Source: an uncultured Muribaculaceae bacterium (GTDB lineage Bacteria; Bacteroidota; Bacteroidia; Bacteroidales; Muribaculaceae). Taken from it: a stretch of DNA of 64,000 bases. The stretch spans positions 1 to 64,000 of the forward strand of contig CAJGBY010000003.1 in NCBI GenBank assembly GCA_904501735.1. The letters are read 5' to 3'. Of this stretch, positions 21,784 through 30,832 are shown piece after piece. Position 1 is the stretch's first letter. The number at the start of each line of letters is the position of its first letter. A model generated the notes under the pieces. That model saw only the letters and a program-made list of their open reading frames with translations, did no database searches and was not told the DNA's origin. Position numbers and translations under genes: made by a program.

Positions 21784-24700
21784 ATGATTAAGAATCTAAA
21801 GACGTTGCTTTCTGTGTTTATGCTTATGATTGCAGTAGGTGTGAGCGCTCAAGTAACAACCTCATCTCTTGGCGGTATCGTATTAGATGAGAATGGTCAA
21901 CCATTGGCTGGTGCGACTGTAGAAGCAAAGCACAATCCTTCGGGAACGCTTTATGGCGCAGTAGCAAATGTTGATGGTCACTTTACAATGCAAGGTATGC
22001 GTACTGGTGGTCCTTACACATTGAAGGTATCTTTCATCGGTTATCGCAAGACTGTTGTAAACGACATTACATTGCAACTTGGTGAGACTTACAACATTAA
22101 TGTAACAATGCAACCAGGCGACAACATGCTTGAAGATGTTGTTGTGACTGCAACAAAGACTAAATTTGCTGGCGAAAAGACTGGTGCTGCAACAAACATC
22201 AGCAACGCTCAAATCAAGGCAATGCCTTCAGTGAGCCGTAGCATCGCTGACATTGCACGCGTATCTCCTTATGCTGGTAGCGGTATGAGTTTTGCAGGTG
22301 GTGACGGTCGTTCAACAAACTTTACTGTTGATGGTGCGAACTTTAACAACAACTTTGGTCTTAGTGACAATCTGCCAGGTGGTGGTTCTCCAATTTCACT
22401 TGAAGCAATCGAAGAAATGCAAGTAGTTATCGCTCCTTATGACCTTCGTCAAACTAACTTCGTAGGTGGTGGTCTTAACGCAGTAACTAAGAGTGGTACA
22501 AACACATTCAAGGGTACAGCTTACACTTACCAATACAACGAAAACTTCCGTGGTAACACAGTAGCTGGTGAAGATCTTGGCGAACGCGCTAAGGACCGTA
22601 AGCATGTATATGGTGCTGCAATCGGTGGTCCTATCATCAAGGACAAGTTGTTCTTCTTCGGTAACTTCGAATACCAAAAGGTTCCTACAACTGCAACTGA
22701 ATGGAAGGCTTCGGCTGATGGTCAAGGCGATGCAAGTAGCTATGTTTCTCGTACTACTCTTTCTGACTTGGAAAAGGTTTCAAAGCACGTTAAGGAAAAG
22801 TATGGTTACGAAACTGGTTCTTGGACTAACTTCCCAGCTGACGAAAGCAACCTTAAGTTCTTGGCTCGCGTAGACTGGAACATCACTCGCGATCACAAGT
22901 TGGCTGTACGTTACAACTACACAAAGAACTCTTACTGGAATGCTCCTAACGGTAACTCAACAGATGCTGGTTACAGAAACAAGACTTACAACCGTATGTC
23001 AGTAATGTCAATGGCATTTGCTAACTCAATGTACTCAATGGACAATGTGGTTCACTCATTCTCTGTTGACTTGAACAGCCGTTTCGGTAACAACATGTCA
23101 AACCAATTCCTTGCTACTTACACAAGCATCAAGGATATGCGTGGTACAAACTCTGACATCTTCCCATTCATCGACATTATGGGTGGTTACGATGTATCAA
23201 CAGGTGTACAAGATATGACTCCATATATGTCACTTGGTTATGAATTGTTTACTTACAACAATGGTGTAAACAACAAGATCCTTACAATCAACGATAACTT
23301 TACTTACAACCTTGGCGCACACAAGTTGATGGCTGGTCTAAGCTTCGAATACCAAATGGCTAACAACTCTTACATGCGTAATGGTACAGGTTACTATCGT
23401 TACCGCAGCCTTGATGATTTCTTGACAGGTGCAGAACCAGAAGCTGTAGCATTCACTATTGGTTACAATGGTCAAACTAATCCATCGGCTCAAGTTCGTT
23501 TCAACCAATATGGTTTGTACTTGCAAGATGAATGGAACATCAACAAGAACTTCAAGTTGAACTATGGTGTTCGCTTCGACCTTCTTGCATTCAACGATGA
23601 TGATATCATGACTAATAAGGCTATCTATGACTACAACTATGGTGGTCGTCACATTGATACAGGTGTTTGGCCAAGCAACCGTGTTAACATCAACCCTCGC
23701 GTTGGTTTCAATTGGGATGTATTCGGTGACAAGAGCTTGAAGGTGCGTGGTGGTACAGGTATGTTCACTGGTCGTCTTCCATTGGTATTCTTCACTAACA
23801 TGCCAACTAACTCTGGTATGGTTCAAAATGCTGTTAAGAACATCAACACTTCTTACAACAAGGATAATACAATCAAGAGCAAGCACCCTGACTTGGCTAA
23901 GTTTGCTGGTGACCTAATCACTGATGTATATCAAATGGCTCAAATTGCAGGTGCACAAACAACTATCTCTCCTGATCAAGGTGTATCTCAATCTACTCCA
24001 TGTGGTATCGACAAGAACTTTAAGATGCCTCAAGTGTGGAAGTCTTCAATCGCTGTTGACTATCAAGTTCCAGTATCATTCCCTCTTACTGTAACAGGTG
24101 AACTTATGTATACTAAGAACATCAATGCAGTAATGCTTGACAACTACAACATCAAGCCAATTGATGAATCATGGGAACGCTTCGCTGGTTCGGATAATCG
24201 TGTAATCTATCCATCTAACTATACATATTATTCAACAAGTCAAATTCAAACTGCTTGTGTACTTACTAACACAAACAAGGGTTATGGTTACACTGCAAAC
24301 ATTACAGTTAATGCACAACCAGTTAAGGATCTTAATGTAATGCTTGCTTACACTCGCACTGAATCTAAGGAAGTATCTGGTATGCCAGGTTCTGACGCTA
24401 AGTCAGCATGGACAGGTCTTTACACTATCGATGGTCCTAACTACGCAACAGTACAACGCTCACAATATGTTACTCCAGACCGTTTCATTGCAAGCGTAGG
24501 TTATGACTTGAAGTGGAACAAGACTTTCACTACTCACTTCAACTTGTTCTATAACTGCTTCTCTCCATCAGGATATAGCTACTATATGACAAACGATATG
24601 AACGGTGATGGTATTGCTTCTGACTTGATTTACATTCCTAAGGACGAAAATGATATTATCTTCGTTGGCGAAAATGCTACACAAGATGCTAAGGATTTTT

Positions 24701-25092
24701 GGGCATTTGTTAACCAAGATAGCTACTTGAAGAATCACAAGGGTCAATACGCTGAAGCTTATGCTGCTCGTGCTCCATTCGTTCACCGTTTCGACTTCCG
24801 TATCGCTCAAGACTTCAACATCCGCGTAGGTAAGACAAACCACAAACTTGAAATCTCTGCTGATTTCGTGAATGTAGGTAACTTGTTCAACTCAAGCTGG
24901 GGTGTAACTAAGAACATGAGCGCATGTAACAATGGTGCAATCTTGACTTATGCTGGTCAAAATGAAGCTGGTAACCCAACATTCACTCTATATCGTGATA
25001 AGAAGGGAAATGCTCCAACTAAGACTTGGGAATACAACCGCGCAACTGGTCAATGCTGGCAAGTTCAACTAGGTGCTCGTTACACATTCTAA
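21784..25092 (+). CDS. Oar-like TonB-dependent outer membrane receptor
   Basis: The 1102-residue protein has a signal peptide (about 1-22) and a carboxypeptidase-regulatory-like β-sandwich (about 27-110, GGIVLDENGQPLAGATVEA). A TonB plug follows (about 120-240, with NFTVDGANFNNNFGL and IEEMQVVIAPYDLRQTNFVGGGLNAVTKSGTN). The large 22-strand-type β-barrel ends in the aromatic residue typical of OMPs (ARYTF). The arrangement matches Oar/OmpA-related TonB receptors rather than SusC, and no SusD gene is adjacent. Its substrate is unknown; Oar-like proteins have been linked to protein or peptide uptake and secretion phenotypes. Strong promoter and terminator and highly biased codons suggest it is one of the most expressed genes here. 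Confidence 0.92.
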   Translation: MIKNLKTLLSVFMLMIAVGVSAQVTTSSLGGIVLDENGQPLAGATVEAKHNPSGTLYGAVANVDGHFTMQGMRTGGPYTLKVSFIGYRKTVVNDITLQLGETYNINVTMQPGDNMLEDVVVTATKTKFAGEKTGAATNISNAQIKAMPSVSRSIADIARVSPYAGSGMSFAGGDGRSTNFTVDGANFNNNFGLSDNLPGGGSPISLEAIEEMQVVIAPYDLRQTNFVGGGLNAVTKSGTNTFKGTAYTYQYNENFRGNTVAGEDLGERAKDRKHVYGAAIGGPIIKDKLFFFGNFEYQKVPTTATEWKASADGQGDASSYVSRTTLSDLEKVSKHVKEKYGYETGSWTNFPADESNLKFLARVDWNITRDHKLAVRYNYTKNSYWNAPNGNSTDAGYRNKTYNRMSVMSMAFANSMYSMDNVVHSFSVDLNSRFGNNMSNQFLATYTSIKDMRGTNSDIFPFIDIMGGYDVSTGVQDMTPYMSLGYELFTYNNGVNNKILTINDNFTYNLGAHKLMAGLSFEYQMANNSYMRNGTGYYRYRSLDDFLTGAEPEAVAFTIGYNGQTNPSAQVRFNQYGLYLQDEWNINKNFKLNYGVRFDLLAFNDDDIMTNKAIYDYNYGGRHIDTGVWPSNRVNINPRVGFNWDVFGDKSLKVRGGTGMFTGRLPLVFFTNMPTNSGMVQNAVKNINTSYNKDNTIKSKHPDLAKFAGDLITDVYQMAQIAGAQTTISPDQGVSQSTPCGIDKNFKMPQVWKSSIAVDYQVPVSFPLTVTGELMYTKNINAVMLDNYNIKPIDESWERFAGSDNRVIYPSNYTYYSTSQIQTACVLTNTNKGYGYTANITVNAQPVKDLNVMLAYTRTESKEVSGMPGSDAKSAWTGLYTIDGPNYATVQRSQYVTPDRFIASVGYDLKWNKTFTTHFNLFYNCFSPSGYSYYMTNDMNGDGIASDLIYIPKDENDIIFVGENATQDAKDFWAFVNQDSYLKNHKGQYAEAYAARAPFVHRFDFRIAQDFNIRVGKTNHKLEISADFVNVGNLFNSSWGVTKNMSACNNGAILTYAGQNEAGNPTFTLYRDKKGNAPTKTWEYNRATGQCWQVQLGARYTF

Positions 25093-25115
25093 TCGAGATT
25101 TCCAGGTATCATAAT

Positions 25116-25149
25116 AAAAATGCGACAACCATTAGGCTGTCGCATTTTT
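25116..25149. terminator. Terminator between the Oar-like gene and the ABC ATPase gene
   Basis: AAAAATGCGACA (25116-25127) pairs with TGTCGCATTTTT (25138-25149) across a 10-nt loop. A-runs and T-runs on the two sides make it usable by both converging genes. Confidence 0.85.
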
Positions 25150-25171
25150 TGTTTATATGTGGTTGAGATTT

Positions 25172-26602
25172 TTATTGCTCACGCTTTAATCGCTTGATTT
25201 GTGTTACGCAAGTAGGGATTTCGTTGTCGTAGTGAGTTACATAGATGAGTGTTTGCCCTTGTCGGTTGGCTATGAACTCAATGGCTTGTGTAACTAAAGC
25301 CTTGGTAGTGATATCCAGTCCGTGAAGTGGTTCGTCAAGTATGAGTAGTGGGGCATTTTTGAGCAATGTGCGAGCAATGAGGGCGAGGCGCTGTTCGCCA
25401 CTAGAGAGAGTGGGGAATCGGCGTGAAGCAAGATGCTCGATCCCGAATCCTTTGAGCCATTGCATAGCGATGGCTTTTTGTTCATCGTTTGGACGACGAA
25501 AACAACCAACATTGTCGAAGAATCCTGATGCTACAACTGTGATCATATCGGCTGCATCGTTGAAGTAGAGGTGCATTTCGGGCGAAATGTAACCAATGCG
25601 TCGTTTTATGTCCCAGATGCTTTCGCCTGTACCTCGTTTGTGGTCGAAAAGAGAGAACGAGTTGCGGTAGCTTTGAGGGTTGTCGGCATACACAAGACTA
25701 AGAAGAGTGCTTTTCCCACTACCATTAGCACCAAGAAGGGCCCATTTTTCGGCTGCTTTCACTGTCCACTGCACATTGTGAAGGATAATGGTGTTGCCAT
25801 AGCTCACATTACAATCATTTAGCTCAATTGCTGTGTCGAAGTCGACTGTGTTGCATTCGGTCGCGATAGGTAGGTTGTCAAAATTGCCTTTCGCTGGGAA
25901 TAATTCAGAATAAAAGTTACTGTCGCAATCGCTTGTGGAACGCATTTTGCCGATAGTCATATCTTTGAGAGGCAATACATAGTTGCATAGCTGAGGAATA
26001 TCGGTTGGGTTGCACAAGAGGAGAATGACAGCAGTGCCATCGTTGACAATAGATGCTAAAAGTTCGTTGAGCAAGTCGCGCGATGGTGCATCGAGCCCAA
26101 TATAAGGATTGTCGATAATTAGAATATCGGGAATTTCGGTAAAGAGGTTAATTATAAGGAATTTTCGTAATTCACCACTCGATAGGTAGTTGATGCGCTT
26201 GTGCATAATGTCGGTGAGCGATAGTCGTTGGCACATATCGTTCCAACGATCGGTGGGAATGCGGTTGGCAATGATTTCTTCTACAGTGGGAATGTCGTCG
26301 TTGTGAGTGGCTTCAAATCGTTGTTGGTAATAACTTACATTGCTACCAGTGATTGAATGAATGTCGGAAAATTCTATATTCTTGATTGATAGTGATTTCT
26401 TGTCGCCACGAATTACATTTGTGCAAATGTTCCAACCCTTCTCAATGATCTTGGCGAGTGTGGTTTTACCACTACCATTTTCGCCGATAACGGCATAACA
26501 TTTGCCTCGTTCGATAGAGAATTGGTGAGGATTGCTCAAGGCGCGCCCCATATATTGAAGTTTCTCGCTAACTGCAGTGAGTAGAGTATCTTTTTCGCTC
26601 AT
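25172..26602 (-). CDS. Double ABC ATPase (ModF/ABC-F-like soluble protein)
   Basis: The 476-residue cytoplasmic protein has two ABC nucleotide-binding domains in tandem and no membrane segments. NBD1 has Walker A GENGSGKTT, signature LSSGELRKF and Walker B ILIIDNPYIGLD. NBD2 has GANGSGKST, LSSGEQRLA and LLILDEPLHGLD. The catalytic Glu after Walker B is Asn in NBD1, so only one composite site looks fully active. Layout resembles ModF-type paired ATPases, and there is no permease gene beside it. The start is set at ATG 26602 (MSEKDT); a 51-residue upstream extension would run through two promoters and into the divergent gene, so it is rejected. Confidence 0.88.
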   Translation of the reverse strand: MSEKDTLLTAVSEKLQYMGRALSNPHQFSIERGKCYAVIGENGSGKTTLAKIIEKGWNICTNVIRGDKKSLSIKNIEFSDIHSITGSNVSYYQQRFEATHNDDIPTVEEIIANRIPTDRWNDMCQRLSLTDIMHKRINYLSSGELRKFLIINLFTEIPDILIIDNPYIGLDAPSRDLLNELLASIVNDGTAVILLLCNPTDIPQLCNYVLPLKDMTIGKMRSTSDCDSNFYSELFPAKGNFDNLPIATECNTVDFDTAIELNDCNVSYGNTIILHNVQWTVKAAEKWALLGANGSGKSTLLSLVYADNPQSYRNSFSLFDHKRGTGESIWDIKRRIGYISPEMHLYFNDAADMITVVASGFFDNVGCFRRPNDEQKAIAMQWLKGFGIEHLASRRFPTLSSGEQRLALIARTLLKNAPLLILDEPLHGLDITTKALVTQAIEFIANRQGQTLIYVTHYDNEIPTCVTQIKRLKREQ

Positions 26603-26619
26603 AGTGTGATAAATTTTCA

Positions 26620-26627
26620 CAAAGTTA
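26620..26627 (-). promoter_or_regulatory. -7 element of the double ABC ATPase gene
   Basis: The minus strand reads TAACTTTG, 18 bp before the ATG. An identical octamer on the plus strand lies 12 bp away. Confidence 0.6.
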
Positions 26628-26638
26628 AGCAAATTTGT

Positions 26639-26646
26639 TAACTTTG
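26639..26646 (+). promoter_or_regulatory. -7 element of the DUF2156 gene
   Basis: TAACTTTG (exact consensus), 33 bp before the ATG at 26679, back-to-back with the divergent promoter at 26620-26627. Confidence 0.6.
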
Positions 26647-26678
26647 TAGAGCTAATTATTGTTGTGGTAGTAGTATTT

Positions 26679-27602
26679 ATGGAAGAAGGTCGTGAAAATG
26701 AGATAAAGTCGCCATTGGTGTTTAAGAGGCTCACATTGGAGTCGCTCGGTGACATATATCCTTATTTAAAAGTGTTCAAGGGAATGTCGTGCGATTATAC
26801 GGCAGGTGGATTGTTGATGTGGATCGACTATTTTAAGTATGAATATTGTGTGTATGGAGGAACGCTATTTGTAAAGAGCGTTGCTGAAGATAATCTTGAC
26901 CATGTTGCATTTGCCCAACCATTGGGTACTATGCCACTTGATGAAGCAGTGTCGCTATTGGCCGAATATTGTAAAGAACAAGGTTATCCACTCTCGTTTT
27001 CGGCTATAACAGAGTTTAATCTTGAGAAATTCATTGATTTGCAGCCTGTGCGAGTGTATCCTCTAAAGGCGTGGAGCGACTATGTGTATACCATGGAGGC
27101 GTTGTCGACCTTGTCGGGTAAAAAACTTGGAAAGAAGCGCAATCATTGCAACCGATTTGTGGCAGAGAACCCAGACTGGACTTTTGAACCGATACAGACT
27201 CACAATCTTGACTTGGTGCGAGAATGCTTCGCTCAAGTGTGTGAGGGTGCAAGCGATGCTCCTATGGCTCAATATGAGCGTGCGCAAGTGTGGAAGGTTC
27301 TCGATGATTTAGAATGTTATCCATTCGAAGCAATGTGCTTGAAAGTGGGCAATAAGGTGATAGCATTTAGCATCGGAGAAGTGCTGAATAATGTGTTGCA
27401 TGTGCACATTGAAAAGTCGTTGCGTGATGTGAATGGCTCGGCCGAAATGATAAATTGGCAGTTTGCGCGTTATATCTCCGAAAAATATCCTGTGGTGGAG
27501 TGGGTTAATCGTCAAGATGATGCTGGCGATGAAGGTCTTCGCAAGGCAAAGCAATCGTATTATCCTGCCTTTTTGCTCCGCAAGTATAATGTATTTTTCT
27601 AA
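26679..27602 (+). CDS. DUF2156 (phosphatidylglycerol lysyltransferase C-terminal-like) protein
   Basis: The 307-residue cytoplasmic protein is of the DUF2156 family, which folds as two GNAT-like acyltransferase domains and is related to the catalytic domain of LPG synthase (MprF). Supporting segments are SDYVYTMEALSTLSGKKLGKKRNHCNRFV in the middle and the C-terminal IEKSLRDVNGSAEMINWQFARYISEKYPVVEWVNRQDDAGDEGLRKAKQSYYPAFLLRKY. There are no membrane helices, so this is the stand-alone form. The acceptor is unknown. The start is ATG 26679; a GTG at 26664 is less likely. It converges on the RluA-family gene 7 bp away with no terminator between. Confidence 0.85.
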   Translation: MEEGRENEIKSPLVFKRLTLESLGDIYPYLKVFKGMSCDYTAGGLLMWIDYFKYEYCVYGGTLFVKSVAEDNLDHVAFAQPLGTMPLDEAVSLLAEYCKEQGYPLSFSAITEFNLEKFIDLQPVRVYPLKAWSDYVYTMEALSTLSGKKLGKKRNHCNRFVAENPDWTFEPIQTHNLDLVRECFAQVCEGASDAPMAQYERAQVWKVLDDLECYPFEAMCLKVGNKVIAFSIGEVLNNVLHVHIEKSLRDVNGSAEMINWQFARYISEKYPVVEWVNRQDDAGDEGLRKAKQSYYPAFLLRKYNVFF

Positions 27603-27609
27603 ACCCCTA

Positions 27610-29229
27610 TCAGAAAGGGCATTGAGTGGTGATTTTTATCTCTACCTGAGTGATTGGGTGGGTAAAAATGACTGATTCGGCGTGTAGATAAAGGCGCTCA
27701 GCAGCAGTGCCATATAGAGTGTCGCCTATGATAGGAGTGTTGAGCCCTTCGGGGTGAGCCGAGTGTACTCGAAGTTGGTGCGTTCGTCCTGTTTGAGGAT
27801 AAAATGCGATGCGCGTAGTATTATCTTTGCGTTCCAAAACCTCAAATCGAGTGATTGTAGGCTTGCCATGTGTGTGGCTAACTATCTGGAGTGGGCGCTC
27901 TTGAGGGTTGAGTGTGAGAGGCAACGAAATAGTGCCGTTGTCTTGTTCGATAATGCCATCAAGAATAGCGATGTAGCGCTTAGTAACTCGGCGTGAAGCA
28001 AATAGCGCTTGCATGAGTTTGTGAACAGTTTGCGACTTGGCAAAAATGAGCAATCCCGATGTTGCCATATCGAGTCGATGCACAATGAGAGGCTTATCGC
28101 CCTCAGGGTAAAGCCTTTGCACTTGTTCTTGGATTGAATCTACCGAGAGCTTGCCAGGCACTGAAAGCACGCCCTCTGGCTTGTTGACTACAAGTAGGAA
28201 ATCATCTTCGAAAACTATGTCGAGCGATGATTCTTGAGGAGCATTTTCCAACGGATTAGGCTCAACATCAAGACCTTGCATTGCCCAATTAAGAATAGGT
28301 TCACATTTGGCTTTGCATGATGGATAGAAATGTCCGTGACGACGAATTTCCTCCTTTGGAGAGTTGCCCACCCAGAATTCTGCCATAGCAAGTGGCTTAT
28401 AATCATTTAGATAGGCATATTGAAGTAGCTTAGGAGCAGCACATTCGCCTGCGCCTGCCGGAGGTGCTGACTGAGGTGTCGAAGCGAAGATGTCGCAGAG
28501 GTCTTTGCGTTCGCCGCGCGCATTTAGTATGATAAAATGGCGAAAAATACGTTCTTGGAGGGCTGCGCTGCGGAGGTGGCGCTCGCTTTTCCATTCGGCC
28601 ACTTTTTTGTCGCGTTCGGCTAATTCGTTTTTAATCAAAGAGATAGCTTGTGTCCAACGCGTTTGAAGGCGCTTAAATTCGGCTTTTTGGAACTGACTTT
28701 CGGAGATGAGGGGCGCGATGTCGCAACCACTGTTTCGCAGCGTATCTCGTTGAGCCTTAGCTTGTTTCATGAATATTTTGTAGGCTGATATCTCTTTTTC
28801 GGCCTCTGACTGTGAGGCAGTTAGCTTGTCGCTCAAGGCTTGTCGCTCGGGCGACGACATCTCTTCATCGATGAGACGATTTATAGCAGAAATGTTGTCC
28901 TCTTCGGGACGGAAAAAGCCTTTTTCGGAAAGCAGGTCGTAGACAGCAGGAACAAAGTAGGGGTGGTTGTTGCTATGAGCAAGGTTGCCCGAGAAAGCAG
29001 CAAGAAATCCCACTTGGTCGTCCTTTTTAACTACCAACACGCCCATCATCTTGCCTTGTTGGAGTTCGTCGTGCCATTCGGAGCGAGAATCGAGGTAGGC
29101 TTGTACCTTATTGCTTGCTAACACGCACAAAGGGTGAGGCGTGTAGTGAAAGGGGAAAGTGAAAAGCTGAGGCAAAGTAGCCCCAGCTAAGTCGTTATCG
29201 GAAAAGCAATGAAATCGCTCGTCGTGCAT
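27610..29229 (-). CDS. RluA-family pseudouridine synthase with long N-terminal extension
   Basis: The 539-residue protein has a C-terminal RluA-type pseudouridine synthase domain (about 340-539). It carries the catalytic-Asp motif VHRLDMATSGLLIFAKS, VNKPEGVLSVPG and TGRTHQLRVHSAH. The first ~330 residues are an extension with a coiled coil (about 140-235), a two-layer N-terminal part and a CAAPKLLQYAYLNDYKPLAMAEFWVG segment, typical of a Bacteroidota RluA-like group with a fused accessory domain. The modified RNA site is not known. The start is set at ATG 29229 (MHDERFHCF), matching where relatives begin. ATG 29268 would overlap the upstream gene. It is 14 bp behind the DUF1846 gene. Confidence 0.9.
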   Translation of the reverse strand: MHDERFHCFSDNDLAGATLPQLFTFPFHYTPHPLCVLASNKVQAYLDSRSEWHDELQQGKMMGVLVVKKDDQVGFLAAFSGNLAHSNNHPYFVPAVYDLLSEKGFFRPEEDNISAINRLIDEEMSSPERQALSDKLTASQSEAEKEISAYKIFMKQAKAQRDTLRNSGCDIAPLISESQFQKAEFKRLQTRWTQAISLIKNELAERDKKVAEWKSERHLRSAALQERIFRHFIILNARGERKDLCDIFASTPQSAPPAGAGECAAPKLLQYAYLNDYKPLAMAEFWVGNSPKEEIRRHGHFYPSCKAKCEPILNWAMQGLDVEPNPLENAPQESSLDIVFEDDFLLVVNKPEGVLSVPGKLSVDSIQEQVQRLYPEGDKPLIVHRLDMATSGLLIFAKSQTVHKLMQALFASRRVTKRYIAILDGIIEQDNGTISLPLTLNPQERPLQIVSHTHGKPTITRFEVLERKDNTTRIAFYPQTGRTHQLRVHSAHPEGLNTPIIGDTLYGTAAERLYLHAESVIFTHPITQVEIKITTQCPF

Positions 29230-29243
29230 GAGAAAAAGTGTTG

Positions 29244-30710
29244 TTATCCCTTCTTTACTGGGTCGCATGTGAGACCTACTCCAAGTTTTTGGAATATCTT
29301 GCGGTCCACTTCGCTAAGCATAACAGTAGAATGCACCTGGCACCCCTTGAGTTTAGGCAATTGTTCGAGAGCCTTGCTACAGTTGTCGTCGGTGTTGCTC
29401 AAGATAGATAGCGCCACAAGCACTTCGTCGGTGTGAAGTCGAGGGTTCTTGCCATGCAAGAAATCTACCTTGGTGCGTTGTATAGGTGAAATCATCGCTT
29501 CAGGAATGAGCTTGACCTCGTCGGCAATGCCTGCAAGATGCTTAGTAGCATTAAGAATGAGCGCTGCACTTGGTCCAAGTAGTCCACTTGTGCGTGAAGT
29601 GATGATAGTACCGTCGTGAAGTTCGATAGCAGCTGAATGCACACCCGATTGTTCTTTGCGAAGTCGAGCCGCAACAGTTGTTTTGCGGTCGTCGGTAGTG
29701 ATTTTAGCTTGCTTCATGATGAGAGCAATCTTGCTCACCTCGTTTTCGTTGTTACCCTTAGTAGCAAGAGTACACAAAGCATAGTAGTAACGACGAATAA
29801 TTTCGTTCTTGGCAGCTTCGCAACAAGCTTCTTCGTCGCTCAAGCAGAAACCAATCATATTCACACCCATGTCGGTAGGCGATTTGTAAGGGCTTTCGCC
29901 GTAGATGCCTTCGAAAAGAGTGTTAAGTACAGGGAAAATTTCGAGGTCGCGATTGTAGGTTACAGCGATTTCGCCATGCGCTTCGAGGTGAAGAGGGTCG
30001 ATCATATTCACATCGTTGAGGTCGGCAGTAGCAGCCTCGTAGGCAAGGTTTACTGGGTGCTTAAGAGGGAGATTCCACACAGGGAAGGTTTCGAACTTAG
30101 CATATCCAGCCTTGATTCCTTTCTTGTTTTCGTGATATAGCTGGCTAAGACAAACAGCCATCTTACCGCTACCAGGTCCTGGCGCAGTTACTACGACAAG
30201 AGGGCGTTGAGTTTCGACATAGTCGTTCTTGCCGAATCCTTCGTCGGAGTCGATAAGAGCTACATTGTGAGGATATCCGTCGATAGTGTAGTGGTAATAT
30301 ACCTTGATGTTGAGACGCTCAAGACGATTGCGATAGGCGTCGGCACTTGATTGACCATTGTAGTGAGTGATGACAACACCTCCCACGAAAAGACCGATTT
30401 TTTCAAATTCGGAACGTAGACGCAACACATCTTCGTCGTAGGTGATACCAAGGTCGCCGCGCATCTTGTTCTTTTCGATGTCGATGGCGCTGATGACCAA
30501 TACCACTTCGGCATAATCGCGTAGTTGAAGGAGCATTTGCAACTTGCTATCGGGCATAAAGCCTGGTAGCACACGACTTGCGTGGTGGTCGTCGAATAAC
30601 TTACCACCAAACTCAAGGTATAATTTGTCGCCGAACTGAGCGATGCGCTCTTTGATGCGTTCGGATTGTATCTTTAGATACTTTTCGTTGTCAAAACCTA
30701 CTTTCATCAT
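29244..30710 (-). CDS. DUF1846 domain-containing protein
   Basis: The 488-residue cytoplasmic protein matches the DUF1846 family over its full length (MKVGFDNEKYLKIQSERIKERI start; VVVTAPGPGSGKMAVCLSQLYHE; NLAYEAATADLNDVNMIDPLHLEA). The TAPGPGSGKMA segment looks like a nucleotide-binding P-loop. The biochemical function is unknown to me. Two adjacent ATGs (30710, 30707) are possible starts. A TATCTTTG -7 element ends only 9 bp upstream, so the leader would be very short. It is probably the first gene of an operon with the RluA-family enzyme. Confidence 0.9.
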   Translation of the reverse strand: MMKVGFDNEKYLKIQSERIKERIAQFGDKLYLEFGGKLFDDHHASRVLPGFMPDSKLQMLLQLRDYAEVVLVISAIDIEKNKMRGDLGITYDEDVLRLRSEFEKIGLFVGGVVITHYNGQSSADAYRNRLERLNIKVYYHYTIDGYPHNVALIDSDEGFGKNDYVETQRPLVVVTAPGPGSGKMAVCLSQLYHENKKGIKAGYAKFETFPVWNLPLKHPVNLAYEAATADLNDVNMIDPLHLEAHGEIAVTYNRDLEIFPVLNTLFEGIYGESPYKSPTDMGVNMIGFCLSDEEACCEAAKNEIIRRYYYALCTLATKGNNENEVSKIALIMKQAKITTDDRKTTVAARLRKEQSGVHSAAIELHDGTIITSRTSGLLGPSAALILNATKHLAGIADEVKLIPEAMISPIQRTKVDFLHGKNPRLHTDEVLVALSILSNTDDNCSKALEQLPKLKGCQVHSTVMLSEVDRKIFQKLGVGLTCDPVKKG

Positions 30711-30718
30711 AATGTATG

Positions 30719-30726
30719 CAAAGATA
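30719..30726 (-). promoter_or_regulatory. -7 element of the DUF1846 gene
   Basis: The minus strand reads TATCTTTG; the last G is 9-12 bp from the two candidate start codons. Confidence 0.6.
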
Positions 30727-30799
30727 GCTCAACTTTCCAATCCATACAACAAGCGAGGTGTTATTTTTGCTTATCTTTTTTTTATTGAGAATAGTTTTG

Positions 30800-30807
30800 T
30801 ATTTTTG
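30800..30807 (+). promoter_or_regulatory. -7 element of the FKBP gene
   Basis: TATTTTTG fits TAnnTTTG, 26 bp before the ATG at 30833; no -33 element at good spacing. Confidence 0.45.
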
Positions 30808-30832
30808 TAAAAAATAAATGTAAAGAAAATTT

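Noticed and set aside
26603..26755. 51-residue N-terminal extension of the double ABC ATPase
   Set aside because: It is low-complexity, runs through both divergent -7 elements and overlaps the DUF2156 gene start.
30260..30616. Minus-strand 118-residue frame within the DUF1846 gene
   Set aside because: Shadow frame inside a conserved full-length gene; no start signal of its own.
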